Positions 8,551-16,628 of a stretch of 64,000 bases of DNA are shown here, piece after piece. The stretch is from NCBI GenBank assembly GCA_041395625.1, contig JAWLAE010000002.1, positions 868,001 to 932,000 of the forward strand, given 5' to 3'. Each line of letters starts with the position of its first letter. The first letter of the stretch is position 1. Under the pieces are notes generated by a model. The model was not told the DNA's origin. It saw only the letters and a list, made by a program, of their open reading frames with translations, and did no database searches. Source of the DNA: CADEED01 sp041395625 (GTDB lineage Bacteria > Pseudomonadota > Gammaproteobacteria > Steroidobacterales > Steroidobacteraceae). A program made the translations under genes and the position numbers.

Positions 8551-9267
8551 TCACGGCTCCTGGAAGCCGTCGCGCCGGTACGTCAGGACGAGTGTGTCGC
8601 GGTGGCCGAGCGACTGCGGCTCGAGCGGCTGCAGCGGCGTGGTCTCATGCATGACGCGCGCATCGTCCAGCAACAGCGCGCTCCACGGCTCGGTCATCGT
8701 GAAGCGTACCCCCTGTGACCCGACGGCATCGAACACACGAGTTTCGCCACCCAGGACGTTCTGTCGGTTCACGAGAATCACCGCCACGAAGTCGACACCG
8801 TCGCGATGTGCGCCCTCGGGCGTCGGCCGACCTACGCCCCCGTGGGTGTCGATGCGAAACTGATGCGCCTCGATATACCAATGGGGCACCGCTGCCGTCG
8901 CAGCAAACATCGCGCCCAAGTCAGCCAGCAGCGCGCTCCACGTGTTGCTCTCCGTCAGCAGCGGCTCGATAGGCTCGAACCAGCGCAGCATGCCACCGTG
9001 CAGCGCATTGTAGTCGGTCGACTGCCAGTGCGCGCGATGCGCTACCTGCCGCAGCTGCGGCGGATCGCACTCGAACGTGAAGCATGAGTGCCGTCGCGCG
9101 CGGTACCGGCCACCATCGCGCAGATAGCGATCGCGCGGCAGCCGTGCCCAGCTGTCCTGCAAGGCAGCGAGCGGCGCGAGAGACTCGCCGACGAGCGCCT
9201 CTAGCGCAGAGCGCTGCAATCGCGCATATCCCGTGGTAGTTAGTTTCTGAATCGCTGGCGGGCTCAC
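8551..9267 (-). CDS. 2-oxoglutarate/Fe(II) dioxygenase (PF10014-like, free amino acid hydroxylase type)
   Basis: A 238-residue protein resembling the 2OG-Fe(II) dioxygenase family that contains the Bacillus L-isoleucine 4-hydroxylase. The iron-binding facial triad is visible as H154-R-D156 in GAHRDGVDF and the distal H207 in RVMHET; R223 in GHRDTLVLTYRR is a likely 2-oxoglutarate anchor. The family oxidises free aliphatic amino acids, with some members making methionine sulfoxide. The start is the GTG at 9265-9267, which overlaps the stop of the upstream PLP enzyme (GTGA), indicating coupled translation and a shared pathway. The substrate is inferred to be an amino acid but cannot be named. 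Confidence 0.8.
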   Translation of the reverse strand: MSPPAIQKLTTTGYARLQRSALEALVGESLAPLAALQDSWARLPRDRYLRDGGRYRARRHSCFTFECDPPQLRQVAHRAHWQSTDYNALHGGMLRWFEPIEPLLTESNTWSALLADLGAMFAATAAVPHWYIEAHQFRIDTHGGVGRPTPEGAHRDGVDFVAVILVNRQNVLGGETRVFDAVGSQGVRFTMTEPWSALLLDDARVMHETTPLQPLEPQSLGHRDTLVLTYRRDGFQEP

Positions 9268-10565
9268 ATCCTGTCGAGCGCCTGTGCAAGATCTGCGATC
9301 AGATCGTCGGCGTGCTCGATACCGACGGAAATGCGCACCATGCTGTCGGTGACGCCCAGTCGATCCCGGGTTGCTTTCGAAATCCCCGAATGAGTCGTCG
9401 AGGCGGGATGCGAGATCAGGGTCTCAGTACCACCCAGGCTGACGGCAAGCTTCATGACTTGCAGGGCATCGAGCAGCCGGAAAGCCTCAGCCTCGCCACC
9501 CTTGACACAAAAGGCAAAGGTGGAACCTGCACTCAGACACTGGCGTCGGTACACTGCATAGCGCGGATCATTGGACTCGAGGAAGCCCAGGTAATTGACG
9601 CTCGCGATCTTCGGATGTTTGCGCAGGAACTCAGCTACTGCTTCGGCATTGGCGGCCGCTTGCCGCATGCGCAATGCCAGCGTCTCCATCGATCGCATCA
9701 GCATCCAGGCGGTGTGCGGGTCGATCTGGGTACCGAGACTGGAGCGCAGCGTGCGCACCGGCGTAACGACCGTCTTCGCCCCGACCACACCGCCCGCCAC
9801 CAGGTCGGAATGTCCGCCGACATACTTGGTCAGCGAATAGATCACCAGATCGGCACCGAGCGCCAACGGGCGCTGAAACACAGGTCCGAGAAAAGTGTTG
9901 TCGACCGCCAACGGCGGCTGCTTGCCGCCCTGCTTCGCTGCCAACCACTCTGCCGCCTCGCGCCACACCGCGAGATCGACCAGCCCATTGGTGGGATTGG
10001 CTGGCGTTTCGGTCATCAGCAAACTCACCGTACCGTTGGTCGCCTGCGCCTGCTCGAGTGCGCGGGCGGCGGCGGCCATCACGGCTGATCGGTTGCAGCC
10101 TTCCGAGACCGTGACACGGCCGATGCCGTACATAGGCAGCGTCTTTTCGATCAGCGTCTCCGTGCCGCCATAGAGCGGCTGACTCATCAGAATCACATCA
10201 CCGGGGCGCACATAGGCCCAGATCGTGGTGGAAATTGCTGCCATGCCACTCGAGAACACGGCCGCGGTCTCACCGCCTTCCCATAGGGCCAGACGGTCCT
10301 CCAGCACTTCGAGATTGGGATTGTTGAAGCGTGAATACACCAGGCCGGCCGCGCAGCCCAGTGGCGGGTCCTTGCGCCCTGACGTGTAGTCGAAGAAGTC
10401 CTTGCCCTCCTGGGCCGTCTTGAAGACGAAAGTCGACGTCAGGAAAATGGGCGGCTTCAACGACCCCTCGGAGAGCGTCGGGTCGTAGCCGTATCCCATC
10501 ATCTGTGTCTCGGGGGACAACACATGATCGCCCACCTTGCGCTTGTGATAACTGGCGTAGCTCAT
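9264..10565 (-). CDS. Cystathionine gamma-synthase / methionine gamma-lyase family PLP enzyme
   Basis: A 433-residue fold-type I PLP enzyme of the Cys/Met metabolism family. Visible landmarks are YSRFNNPNLEVLE near 77-89 (phosphate and subunit contacts), the SSGMAA loop at 105-110, the pyridine-binding aspartate in AVDNTF near D222, and the Schiff-base lysine K247 in SLTKYVGGHSD. The length is normal to slightly long: an insertion (about 60-72) separates the N-terminal clamp from the core, typical of the 'cystathionine gamma-synthase family' subgroup that is neither MetB nor MetC. It could be a methionine gamma-lyase or a sulfhydrylase; sequence alone does not decide. It is coupled to the dioxygenase gene downstream and preceded by a strong leader hairpin. 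Confidence 0.85.
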   Translation of the reverse strand: MSYASYHKRKVGDHVLSPETQMMGYGYDPTLSEGSLKPPIFLTSTFVFKTAQEGKDFFDYTSGRKDPPLGCAAGLVYSRFNNPNLEVLEDRLALWEGGETAAVFSSGMAAISTTIWAYVRPGDVILMSQPLYGGTETLIEKTLPMYGIGRVTVSEGCNRSAVMAAAARALEQAQATNGTVSLLMTETPANPTNGLVDLAVWREAAEWLAAKQGGKQPPLAVDNTFLGPVFQRPLALGADLVIYSLTKYVGGHSDLVAGGVVGAKTVVTPVRTLRSSLGTQIDPHTAWMLMRSMETLALRMRQAAANAEAVAEFLRKHPKIASVNYLGFLESNDPRYAVYRRQCLSAGSTFAFCVKGGEAEAFRLLDALQVMKLAVSLGGTETLISHPASTTHSGISKATRDRLGVTDSMVRISVGIEHADDLIADLAQALDRM

Positions 10566-10573
10566 AGCAACCT

Positions 10574-10629
10574 CAATAGTTAGTCAGCCGCGGCACTGCG
10601 TCGCGGGCCCGATAGCAGTGCCGCTATTG
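10574..10629 (-). promoter_or_regulatory. Leader hairpin / possible terminator between PBP1B and the PLP enzyme
   Basis: A perfect 10-bp stem (GCGGCACTGC at 10590-10599 and its complement at 10615-10624) with a 15-base loop, embedded in outer arms CAATAG (10574-10579) and CTATTG (10624-10629). On the minus strand it follows the PBP1B stop and ends a few bases before the GAGG ribosome-binding site of the PLP enzyme gene. There is no T-run, so a simple terminator is doubtful; a translation-controlling leader is equally possible. Confidence 0.45.
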
Positions 10630-10679
10630 TCGCGCTTTACTGCCAACCTGGTCGGATATTTGCTGAGCGCCCGGCAAGG

Positions 10680-13124
10680 CTAATGAATCACGCGGTCCCA
10701 CCAGTTGCGCAGCCGCTCGCCCAATGAGCGCGGCAGGTCGTCCCGATTGCGTCCGCGTTCGCCAGGCAGCGCCTCGATCGTGCCGTCGCTCCAGACTTCA
10801 TCGTCAAACCGCTGGCCAGGCCAGGAGCCGCATTCATAGCTCTCGGGGAGCGGCGTGCCGCGCGGCACGACGACTTCGAGCGACCGCGCGGCGCAGGGCA
10901 TGCTCAGCAGCTCGCCACCCTGGCCGTCGATCTGCCGCGACTCGAAACCCGGCGGCATCGTCGGTTGCCAGGAACTCGTATCGAGCGCCTGCACGACGCG
11001 CGTCCAGACCGCAAGTGCACCAGACGACCCCGTCAAACCTGTCGGTTCGTTCGTGTCGGTGCCAATCCAGACGACGACGACATGGGATCCGGAGAATCCC
11101 GCGAACCAGCTATCACGGTAGTCGGACGACGTCCCTGACTTCCCCGCCACGATCAAGGAAGGCGGCAGTGCGGCACGACTGGCGCGACCCGTGCCCTGAT
11201 CCATCACCGTCACGAGCATGCGATCGAGCGGATAGACGTCTTCGAACTTCGCCACCCGTCGTGGTCCGAAAGCAAACGCGCTGGCGGCATCACCGCCCGC
11301 CATACGCGACGCTGCTGCGGAGCCTCGCGTCGTCAGGCCCGCGATCGCGTGCAGCGGCTGCCGCACACCGCCGGTAGCGAGCCCTGCATAGAGCTGCGCA
11401 ACCTCGAGCGGCGTGGCATCGACTGCGCCGAGCGCCATCGCAGGCACCGCGGCAGGCGGACGCGTGAGTCCAAAGTCAGTGAGCGTCCTTGCGACCGGCT
11501 CGATACCGATGTCCAACGCGACCGTCACCGCTGCGGCATTCATGGATTCAGCCAGCGCTCGCACCATCGGCACCGGCCCATGAAACAAGTGATCGAAATT
11601 CTGTGGCTGCCAATCCCGGTTCGCGCTGGTACGCACGATGACCGGCGAGTCGTCGATGATCGAGGCCGCGTGGTAACGACCACTCTGCAAGGCGGCCAGA
11701 TACACGAATGGCTTGACCAGCGAGCCGATCGGCCGGCGCGCGTCGAGCGCGCGATTGAAACCCGCGAGCGTCGTGTTGCGTCCGCCAACCAACGCCAGCA
11801 CGGCACCCGAGTCTGGTCGCGCCACGATGACCACACCTTCGAGAGGCGCCGCCGGTGTGCCCTTGCGCCTGCTCCGGTCGGCGCGCGGCTTGCCCAATCG
11901 GGCGAGTTCGGTCGTCAGCGCCTGCTCCGCCAGGCGCTGAACGCGTGGGTCGAGCGTCGTGAACACACTGTGGCCGGTGCCGGCATTGTCACTCGAGAAC
12001 CCGCGCCCGTCGAGCTGCCGACGAACCAGATCGAGGAACGCCGGGTAGTAAGTACGGCCGCTGTTGTCGTAAGACGTAGCGAGTGTCAGGGGCCGATCGT
12101 GCGCACGGTCATACGCCGCCGCATCGATCACTCCCTGCTCCCTGAGCTGCGCGAGCACATGGTTGCGCCGCGCCAGCGCCCGCTCGGGATTGCGACGCGG
12201 ATCGTACAATGAAGGACCGCGAATCATGCCGACTAACAGCGCAATCTGTTCGGGCTCCAGCTCATCCAGTGTCCGTCCGAAATAGAACTGACTCGCCAGA
12301 CCGAATCCATGTACCGCACGCGCGCCGTCCTGGCCGAGATAAACTTCATTGACGTAAGCCGTAATGATTTCGCGCTTGTCATAGTGGGCCTCTAGCCGTT
12401 GCGCCATGATCGCTTCGGTAATCTTTCGTTTGAACGTACGTCGGCCGTCGAGAAAATAGCTCTTGACGAGCTGCTGGGTCAGCGTGCTGCCGCCTTGCTC
12501 GACTCCGCCGGCCCGCAGGTTGGCCCAGACTGCGCGCGCAATCGCCGAGTAATCGATTCCGGCATGGTGGTCGAAATCACGATCCTCGATCGCCTTGATG
12601 CTGGCTGTCAGGACGCGCGGCACTTCTTCCGGATTGAGGATCAAACGGTCCTCACCATGAATCGGAAACAGTGAGCCGATCAGCGGTGGATCGAGGCGCA
12701 GCCGTTGCAAGGGCTCGCCGGTCAACGTCAAGAGCGACGCGACGGCGTTCCCACGAAAGCGGACGCGAGCGAGCAGCGGCTCGCGCAAGCCTTCCATGGA
12801 CTGGGCGCGACGCGTGTACACGAGCAGCTCGCTGCTGCGGAGCTGGTACTCGCCCGGCCGCGGCAAGCGTTGCACAAGCCGGTAACGCATCTGGTCAAGT
12901 TCGCCCGCGAGCTGACGGACACCCAAACGCGAACCCGTGTGCAGCTCAAGAGAACTGGCATAGACTCGGGTGGGCTCGGTCCAGCGACGGCCGCCAAACT
13001 CTGCTAAAATCTGCCGGTCGAGTCGGACGACCCATAGAAAAAAGGCGACGCCAGCCGCTGCCACGAGCAACAGCACGAGCGATCCCAGGCTCCATTTCCA
13101 TGTCCGACGCGTCACAACCGACAC
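10680..13124 (-). CDS. mrcB: Penicillin-binding protein 1B, bifunctional transglycosylase/transpeptidase
   Basis: An 814-residue class A PBP. Order: cytoplasmic tail and one membrane helix (about 12-33), a UB2H-like region (about 55-150) that in E. coli binds LpoB, a GT51 transglycosylase domain with catalytic E180 in EDRDFDHHAG and GGSTLTQQLVK, then the transpeptidase with S468-xx-K471 (GSLVKPF), SMN at 527-529 and KSGT at 662-665. All catalytic residues are present. The UB2H-like segment and overall length favour PBP1B over PBP1A. The start is a GTG (13122-13124). It polymerises and cross-links peptidoglycan at the inner membrane. It stands alone, divergent from the NmrA-like gene. Confidence 0.93.
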   Translation of the reverse strand: MSVVTRRTWKWSLGSLVLLLVAAAGVAFFLWVVRLDRQILAEFGGRRWTEPTRVYASSLELHTGSRLGVRQLAGELDQMRYRLVQRLPRPGEYQLRSSELLVYTRRAQSMEGLREPLLARVRFRGNAVASLLTLTGEPLQRLRLDPPLIGSLFPIHGEDRLILNPEEVPRVLTASIKAIEDRDFDHHAGIDYSAIARAVWANLRAGGVEQGGSTLTQQLVKSYFLDGRRTFKRKITEAIMAQRLEAHYDKREIITAYVNEVYLGQDGARAVHGFGLASQFYFGRTLDELEPEQIALLVGMIRGPSLYDPRRNPERALARRNHVLAQLREQGVIDAAAYDRAHDRPLTLATSYDNSGRTYYPAFLDLVRRQLDGRGFSSDNAGTGHSVFTTLDPRVQRLAEQALTTELARLGKPRADRSRRKGTPAAPLEGVVIVARPDSGAVLALVGGRNTTLAGFNRALDARRPIGSLVKPFVYLAALQSGRYHAASIIDDSPVIVRTSANRDWQPQNFDHLFHGPVPMVRALAESMNAAAVTVALDIGIEPVARTLTDFGLTRPPAAVPAMALGAVDATPLEVAQLYAGLATGGVRQPLHAIAGLTTRGSAAASRMAGGDAASAFAFGPRRVAKFEDVYPLDRMLVTVMDQGTGRASRAALPPSLIVAGKSGTSSDYRDSWFAGFSGSHVVVVWIGTDTNEPTGLTGSSGALAVWTRVVQALDTSSWQPTMPPGFESRQIDGQGGELLSMPCAARSLEVVVPRGTPLPESYECGSWPGQRFDDEVWSDGTIEALPGERGRNRDDLPRSLGERLRNWWDRVIH

Positions 13125-13231
13125 GCTACTGTAGGCTGCGGTCTGGGCTCAATAGTTCCGTGGCACGGTGAGGGAAAATACCCTCGCGATAGCTCGATAT
13201 CGACATGAACGATGAAATGAGGAGATCCGAG

Positions 13232-14086
13232 ATGATTCTGATAACTGGCGCGACAGGCAAAACAGGTGGCGAACTGGCACGCAAGCTGGTCGCCAGCGGC
13301 GAGCAAGTGCGCGCGCTGGTGCGCAACGCCGACAAGGCCGCGGCACTCGCTGCCGCTGGGGTCGAGATCGTTGCAGGCGATGGCAGTGATCCAGCGGCCG
13401 TTGCCAAGGCGCTGCAAGGGGTCGATCGTGCGGTGCTGATCTACCCTAACAGCGAGCATCAGCTCGCGCTCGAGAAGTTGTTCGTCGATCAGGCCAAAGC
13501 TGCCGGTATCAAGCACATCGTGAAGCTCTCCTCGCCCGAAGCGCTCGAGCACATGAAAAACCCCGTGCATCAGACACATTTTCGGTCGGAACAGTTCATC
13601 AAGGCGTCGGGCATGCCATGGACCATGGTAAGACCAAATTTCTTCATGCAGAATTTTCTTGGCAACGCGCATTCGATCAAGGCCGAAGGCAAGTTCTCCA
13701 TGCCCATGGGGGAGGGTCGCGCGGCGATGACCGATACCCGCGACGCAGGCGCCGTGATCGCGCACGTCCTGACAACGCCAGGCCATGCTGGCAAGAGCTA
13801 CGACATCACCGGACCGGCAGTCATGACATTTCACGATGTTGCCGCGGTGTTCAGCGAAGTGTTGGGAAAGCCGGTCACCTACGTCAATCAGGACCCCGAT
13901 ACCTACAAAGCCTATCTTGGCCAGTTCCTCAAGAGCTCATGGCACAACGATGCAGTGTGCGACATCTTCCGCGAGATCCGCGAGGGCTACTATATGCCTA
14001 CCACTAACACTTTCAAGGAACTGATGGGGCGAGAACCGACGTCGTTCGAGCAGTTCGTGCAGGATCACAAGGCAGTGTTTTCCTGA
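13232..14086 (+). CDS. NmrA/QorB-like NAD(P)-binding oxidoreductase
   Basis: A 284-residue atypical short-chain dehydrogenase. The N-terminus MILITGATGKTGGELARKL carries the dinucleotide-binding motif TGATGKTG, and the C-terminal half has the NmrA-type substrate region. I chose the ATG at 13232 because AGGAG lies nine bases before it and the motif must sit at the very start; an ATG at 13205 would add nine non-conserved residues. The active-site Tyr-x3-Lys of classical SDRs is not evident, as in redox-sensor or quinone-reductase-like members. First of three rightward genes, with 18 bases to the phosphatase gene. Confidence 0.83.
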   Translation: MILITGATGKTGGELARKLVASGEQVRALVRNADKAAALAAAGVEIVAGDGSDPAAVAKALQGVDRAVLIYPNSEHQLALEKLFVDQAKAAGIKHIVKLSSPEALEHMKNPVHQTHFRSEQFIKASGMPWTMVRPNFFMQNFLGNAHSIKAEGKFSMPMGEGRAAMTDTRDAGAVIAHVLTTPGHAGKSYDITGPAVMTFHDVAAVFSEVLGKPVTYVNQDPDTYKAYLGQFLKSSWHNDAVCDIFREIREGYYMPTTNTFKELMGREPTSFEQFVQDHKAVFS

Positions 14087-14104
14087 CCAGAGATCGAATG
14101 AGCA

Positions 14105-15163
14105 GTGGGCGTTGAGCACGTTCGCGCATTGTTCGCCGGCCCGATCGACGTGGTCGGCGATATCCACGGCGAATACGAACCACTGCGCAGCCTGCTCGGG
14201 TTTCTCGGCTATTCGTCGTGTGGCGAGCACTCACAAGGTCGCCGACTGGTATTCGTCGGCGACCTGGTCGACCGCGGCCCCGACAGCGTCGCGGTCGTCG
14301 AATGGGTGCAGCGGCTGGTCGCGCGCGACCTTGCGCAGTGCGTGTTGGGCAATCACGAACTCAACCTGCTGCGCGGCGCGCGCAAAGACGGCAATGGCTG
14401 GTTCTTCGCCAAAGATCATGATCGCACTGCTCACAAGTACTCGACATCGCGCCAGGCCAGCGACGCCGAACGTCGCTTCATTCTCGCATTCTGTGAGCAG
14501 CTGCCCGTGGCGCTGCAACGGCCCGACTTGCGTGTCACGCACGCTTGCTGGGATGCAGGCGCACTCGAGGCGATCGTTGCCGATCCGCGCGATACCCTGG
14601 CGATCTACAACGCTTATGCCGATGCGCTCAAGGCGCAGGCTCTGCAGTCTGGCCTGAAGGCCAAAGCCGACGCGGAAGAGGCGCAGTACGGTGCAGCCAT
14701 CTTGGAAGAAAAAACCGCGGTAGAACTACTCAAGTACAGCGGTCTCGAGGACGAGCTTTATCAGATGGGCAATCCCCTGCGGATTATCACGTCTGGTCCG
14801 GAAAAATTGGCCGTGAAGCCGTTCTTTGCGAGCGGCAAATGGCGCATGCTCGATCGCGTCAGATGGTGGGAGGATTACCAGCACCCGGTGCCAGTGATCT
14901 TCGGCCACTATTGGCGCGCCTGGGAACCTACGGATTGCGGCGTCCCCGGACACCCGAAGCGCGACGTGTTTCCGGGCAAGCAGCCGAGTGATTGGGTCAG
15001 CCGGCAGAACGCCTTCTGTGCCGATTTCTCCATTGGCGCGCGCTTCCGGGAACGCCGCGACCACCCGGGTGGTCCATACAAGACCCGCTTGGCCGCAGTG
15101 CGATGGCCCGAGCGGCAGCTCTTCACGGATCGAGGCGAGCGCCGGTCGCTGGGTGCTGAGTAG
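14105..15163 (+). CDS. Metallophosphoesterase of the PPP/ApaH type
   Basis: A 352-residue metal-dependent phosphatase. The three PPP metal-binding blocks occur in order: GDIHGE near residue 18, GDLVDRGPDS near 51 and GNHELN near 82. The family includes Ser/Thr phosphatases, diadenosine tetraphosphatase and PrpE; the C-terminal region (VIFGHYWR, GARFRERR) differs from ApaH, so the substrate is open. The start is the GTG at 14105: an in-frame stop lies two codons upstream, excluding anything longer, and the ATG at 14098 is in another frame and ends at once. No signal peptide is visible, so it is probably cytoplasmic. Confidence 0.82.
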   Translation: MGVEHVRALFAGPIDVVGDIHGEYEPLRSLLGFLGYSSCGEHSQGRRLVFVGDLVDRGPDSVAVVEWVQRLVARDLAQCVLGNHELNLLRGARKDGNGWFFAKDHDRTAHKYSTSRQASDAERRFILAFCEQLPVALQRPDLRVTHACWDAGALEAIVADPRDTLAIYNAYADALKAQALQSGLKAKADAEEAQYGAAILEEKTAVELLKYSGLEDELYQMGNPLRIITSGPEKLAVKPFFASGKWRMLDRVRWWEDYQHPVPVIFGHYWRAWEPTDCGVPGHPKRDVFPGKQPSDWVSRQNAFCADFSIGARFRERRDHPGGPYKTRLAAVRWPERQLFTDRGERRSLGAE

Positions 15164-15192
15164 CATTACTTTCAAATACTTAGGAGATTATC

Positions 15193-16173
15193 CTGAGACG
15201 AAACGCGATAGGCAGCACGGCCCTGCTCTGTGGTCTTGCCTGGTGCTGCGCGGAGCTTGCGGTCGCCAGCGTCGAGCAGTCGGAGGAACTCACCACCGTC
15301 GAAGTCGTGGGAGAAAAGCCCGGTCCCGGGCTGTGGAAAATCTCGAACGGCGACAAAGTGCTGTGGATACTCGGCACGCTGGAGCCTCTCCCGCGACGCA
15401 TGACCTGGCGATCGCGGCAGATAGAAGAACTCGTTGTTAACGTGGACCTCGTGCTGGCCGGCGGCGCGACCGCATCCGTGGACGGTGGGCCGCTGACGTG
15501 GTTCCGGCTCTATCGCCAGTTCCGCCGCACGCAGAAGCTGCCAGGGCAAGAGACACTCGCTGATTTTCTTGCAGCTGACGACTACGCGCGCTTCACGGCA
15601 CTACGCGACCAGTATGCGGCACGCGATCGGAATATCGACCGCTTCCGCCCGATCTTCGCTGCGTTCCGCCTGTTCGCGGGTGGTACGGAAGCAGCCGGTC
15701 TCACGGCTGACAACGATATCCAGGATCAGGTGCTCAGGATCGCGCGCAAGCAGCGTGTCGCAAAGCAGCAGATCAAACTCAAGATTACCGAGCCGCACGT
15801 GCTGCTGGCAGAGATCGCCACGACAGCACCACAGACGGAAGTTCGCTGCCTGCGGGCGGCGATGCTGCGACTCGAATCCGACCTGGGAGCGCTGCGGGCC
15901 CGCGCAGTTGCCTGGGCGGAAGGCGATGTCGACGCCTTGCAAAGACTCGCGTTTCCCGAAGATCGCGAAGCGTGCTGGGATGCGATCGCCAATTCGCCGC
16001 GCATCAAGGCGCTGGCTGAACAGGCCCGCAATGAATGGTTGCAGGCCGCCATTGCGGCGCTCGAGAGCAAGTCGGCCACGCTCGCCCTGACGGATATCTA
16101 CAACTTGTGGGGAAAACGAGGGTTGCTCGACGAGTTTCGCAAGCGTGGCTACGAGGTTGAAGAGCCACGCTGA
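15193..16173 (+). CDS. TraB/GumN-like secreted protein with probable CTG start
   Basis: The conserved part begins around GPGLWKISNGDKVLWILGT and continues with helical segments typical of TraB/GumN proteins, which are periplasmic or surface proteins of unclear, possibly peptidase-like, function. The first standard start is the GTG at 15307, which would give 288 residues without export signal. Upstream, the same frame stays open back to a stop at 15181 and encodes a convincing signal peptide (LRRNAIGSTALLCGLAWC...) beginning at CTG 15193, with AGGAG six bases before it. I therefore annotate 326 residues from CTG. A sequencing error or true use of CTG are both possible. Third gene of the rightward trio. 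Confidence 0.68.
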   Translation: MRRNAIGSTALLCGLAWCCAELAVASVEQSEELTTVEVVGEKPGPGLWKISNGDKVLWILGTLEPLPRRMTWRSRQIEELVVNVDLVLAGGATASVDGGPLTWFRLYRQFRRTQKLPGQETLADFLAADDYARFTALRDQYAARDRNIDRFRPIFAAFRLFAGGTEAAGLTADNDIQDQVLRIARKQRVAKQQIKLKITEPHVLLAEIATTAPQTEVRCLRAAMLRLESDLGALRARAVAWAEGDVDALQRLAFPEDREACWDAIANSPRIKALAEQARNEWLQAAIAALESKSATLALTDIYNLWGKRGLLDEFRKRGYEVEEPR

Positions 16174-16194
16174 ATTTGCGTATTCAATGCCTGC

Positions 16195-16368
16195 AAGTGC
16201 TTCGATGCTGCAGATCCAAGCCGGATCGGGCGCGCTGCGCGTCCCCTTGCCAGAGCGCGGTGCGCATCTCCCCCCTGGCGAAGTGGTTAGTCTGATGGGA
16301 GAACAGGAGCGCCCCGCGCTCTGGCTGCGGCGCCCTCAACGGCTTGGATCTGCAACACCGAAGCACTT
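16195..16368 (-). repeat. Long imperfect palindrome, copy 1
   Basis: Three nested stems. Outer: 16195-16223 with 16340-16368, 27 of 29 positions complementary, including 15 perfect pairs. Middle: 16250-16265 with 16309-16324, 15 of 16. Inner: CTCCC (16268-16272) with GGGAG (16297-16301). Read on the minus strand, the segments CCGTTGAGGGCGCCGCAG (16325-16342), a GGGGGGAGATGCGC box (16262-16275) and GCGCGCCCGATCCGG (16221-16235) recur in copy 2. It could be a REP/MITE-like element or a structured RNA. Confidence 0.75.
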
Positions 16369-16452
16369 CCAAGTCTCGTCCATGACCTTCGTGAGTGACG
16401 TTCGACCCTGAGGCAAGGGCCGTCGCGACTCGATCTCCTTAGTGTGAGGTGG

Positions 16453-16615
16453 CCGCTCCCGGCGCGTGGCCCGCGTGGGCGGCAGCGGTCCGTTGAGGGC
16501 GCCGCAGGCCGGCTGGGGCGCGCTCCTGACCCGCTTGGTGGTTAGCTGCGACGCAGGGGGAAGATGCGCGCCCGATCCGGACCGCTGCCGCCCACGCGAG
16601 GCGCGTGCCGGGCGG
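16453..16615 (+). repeat. Long imperfect palindrome, copy 2 (inverted relative to copy 1)
   Basis: The outer stem is 16472-16492 with 16578-16598, 21 perfect pairs, extending less perfectly to 16453 and 16615. Inside it are CCGTTGAGGGCGCCGCAG (16490-16507), GGGGGAAGATGCGC (16556-16569) and GCGCGCCCGATCCGG (16566-16580), all shared with copy 1 in the opposite orientation. The outer stem sequence is unrelated to that of copy 1 although each is self-complementary. Copy 2 lacks the middle stem of copy 1. Confidence 0.75.
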
Positions 16616-16628
16616 TATCGCCGCCGCT

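Larger units (their letters stand above)
16174..16628. other. 455-base intergenic region with two long palindromic units
   Basis: There is no convincing gene here. The short reading frames that cross it are the translations of the two palindromic repeats described separately and lack ribosome-binding sites. Between the units (16369-16452) I see no structure. At the very end of the preceding gene GCGTGGCT (16144-16151) and AGCCACGC (16163-16170) could form a hairpin just before the stop. Confidence 0.7.

Noticed and set aside
8543..8560. GGAGCCG/CGGCTCC hairpin at the end of the dioxygenase gene as a terminator
   Set aside because: It overlaps the stop codon and has no T-run on the minus strand.
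16281..16555. GTTAG boxes in the palindromes as integron attC core sites
   Set aside because: The bases after GTTAG do not fit the attC consensus, both copies have long outer stems not typical of attC, and no integrase is present.
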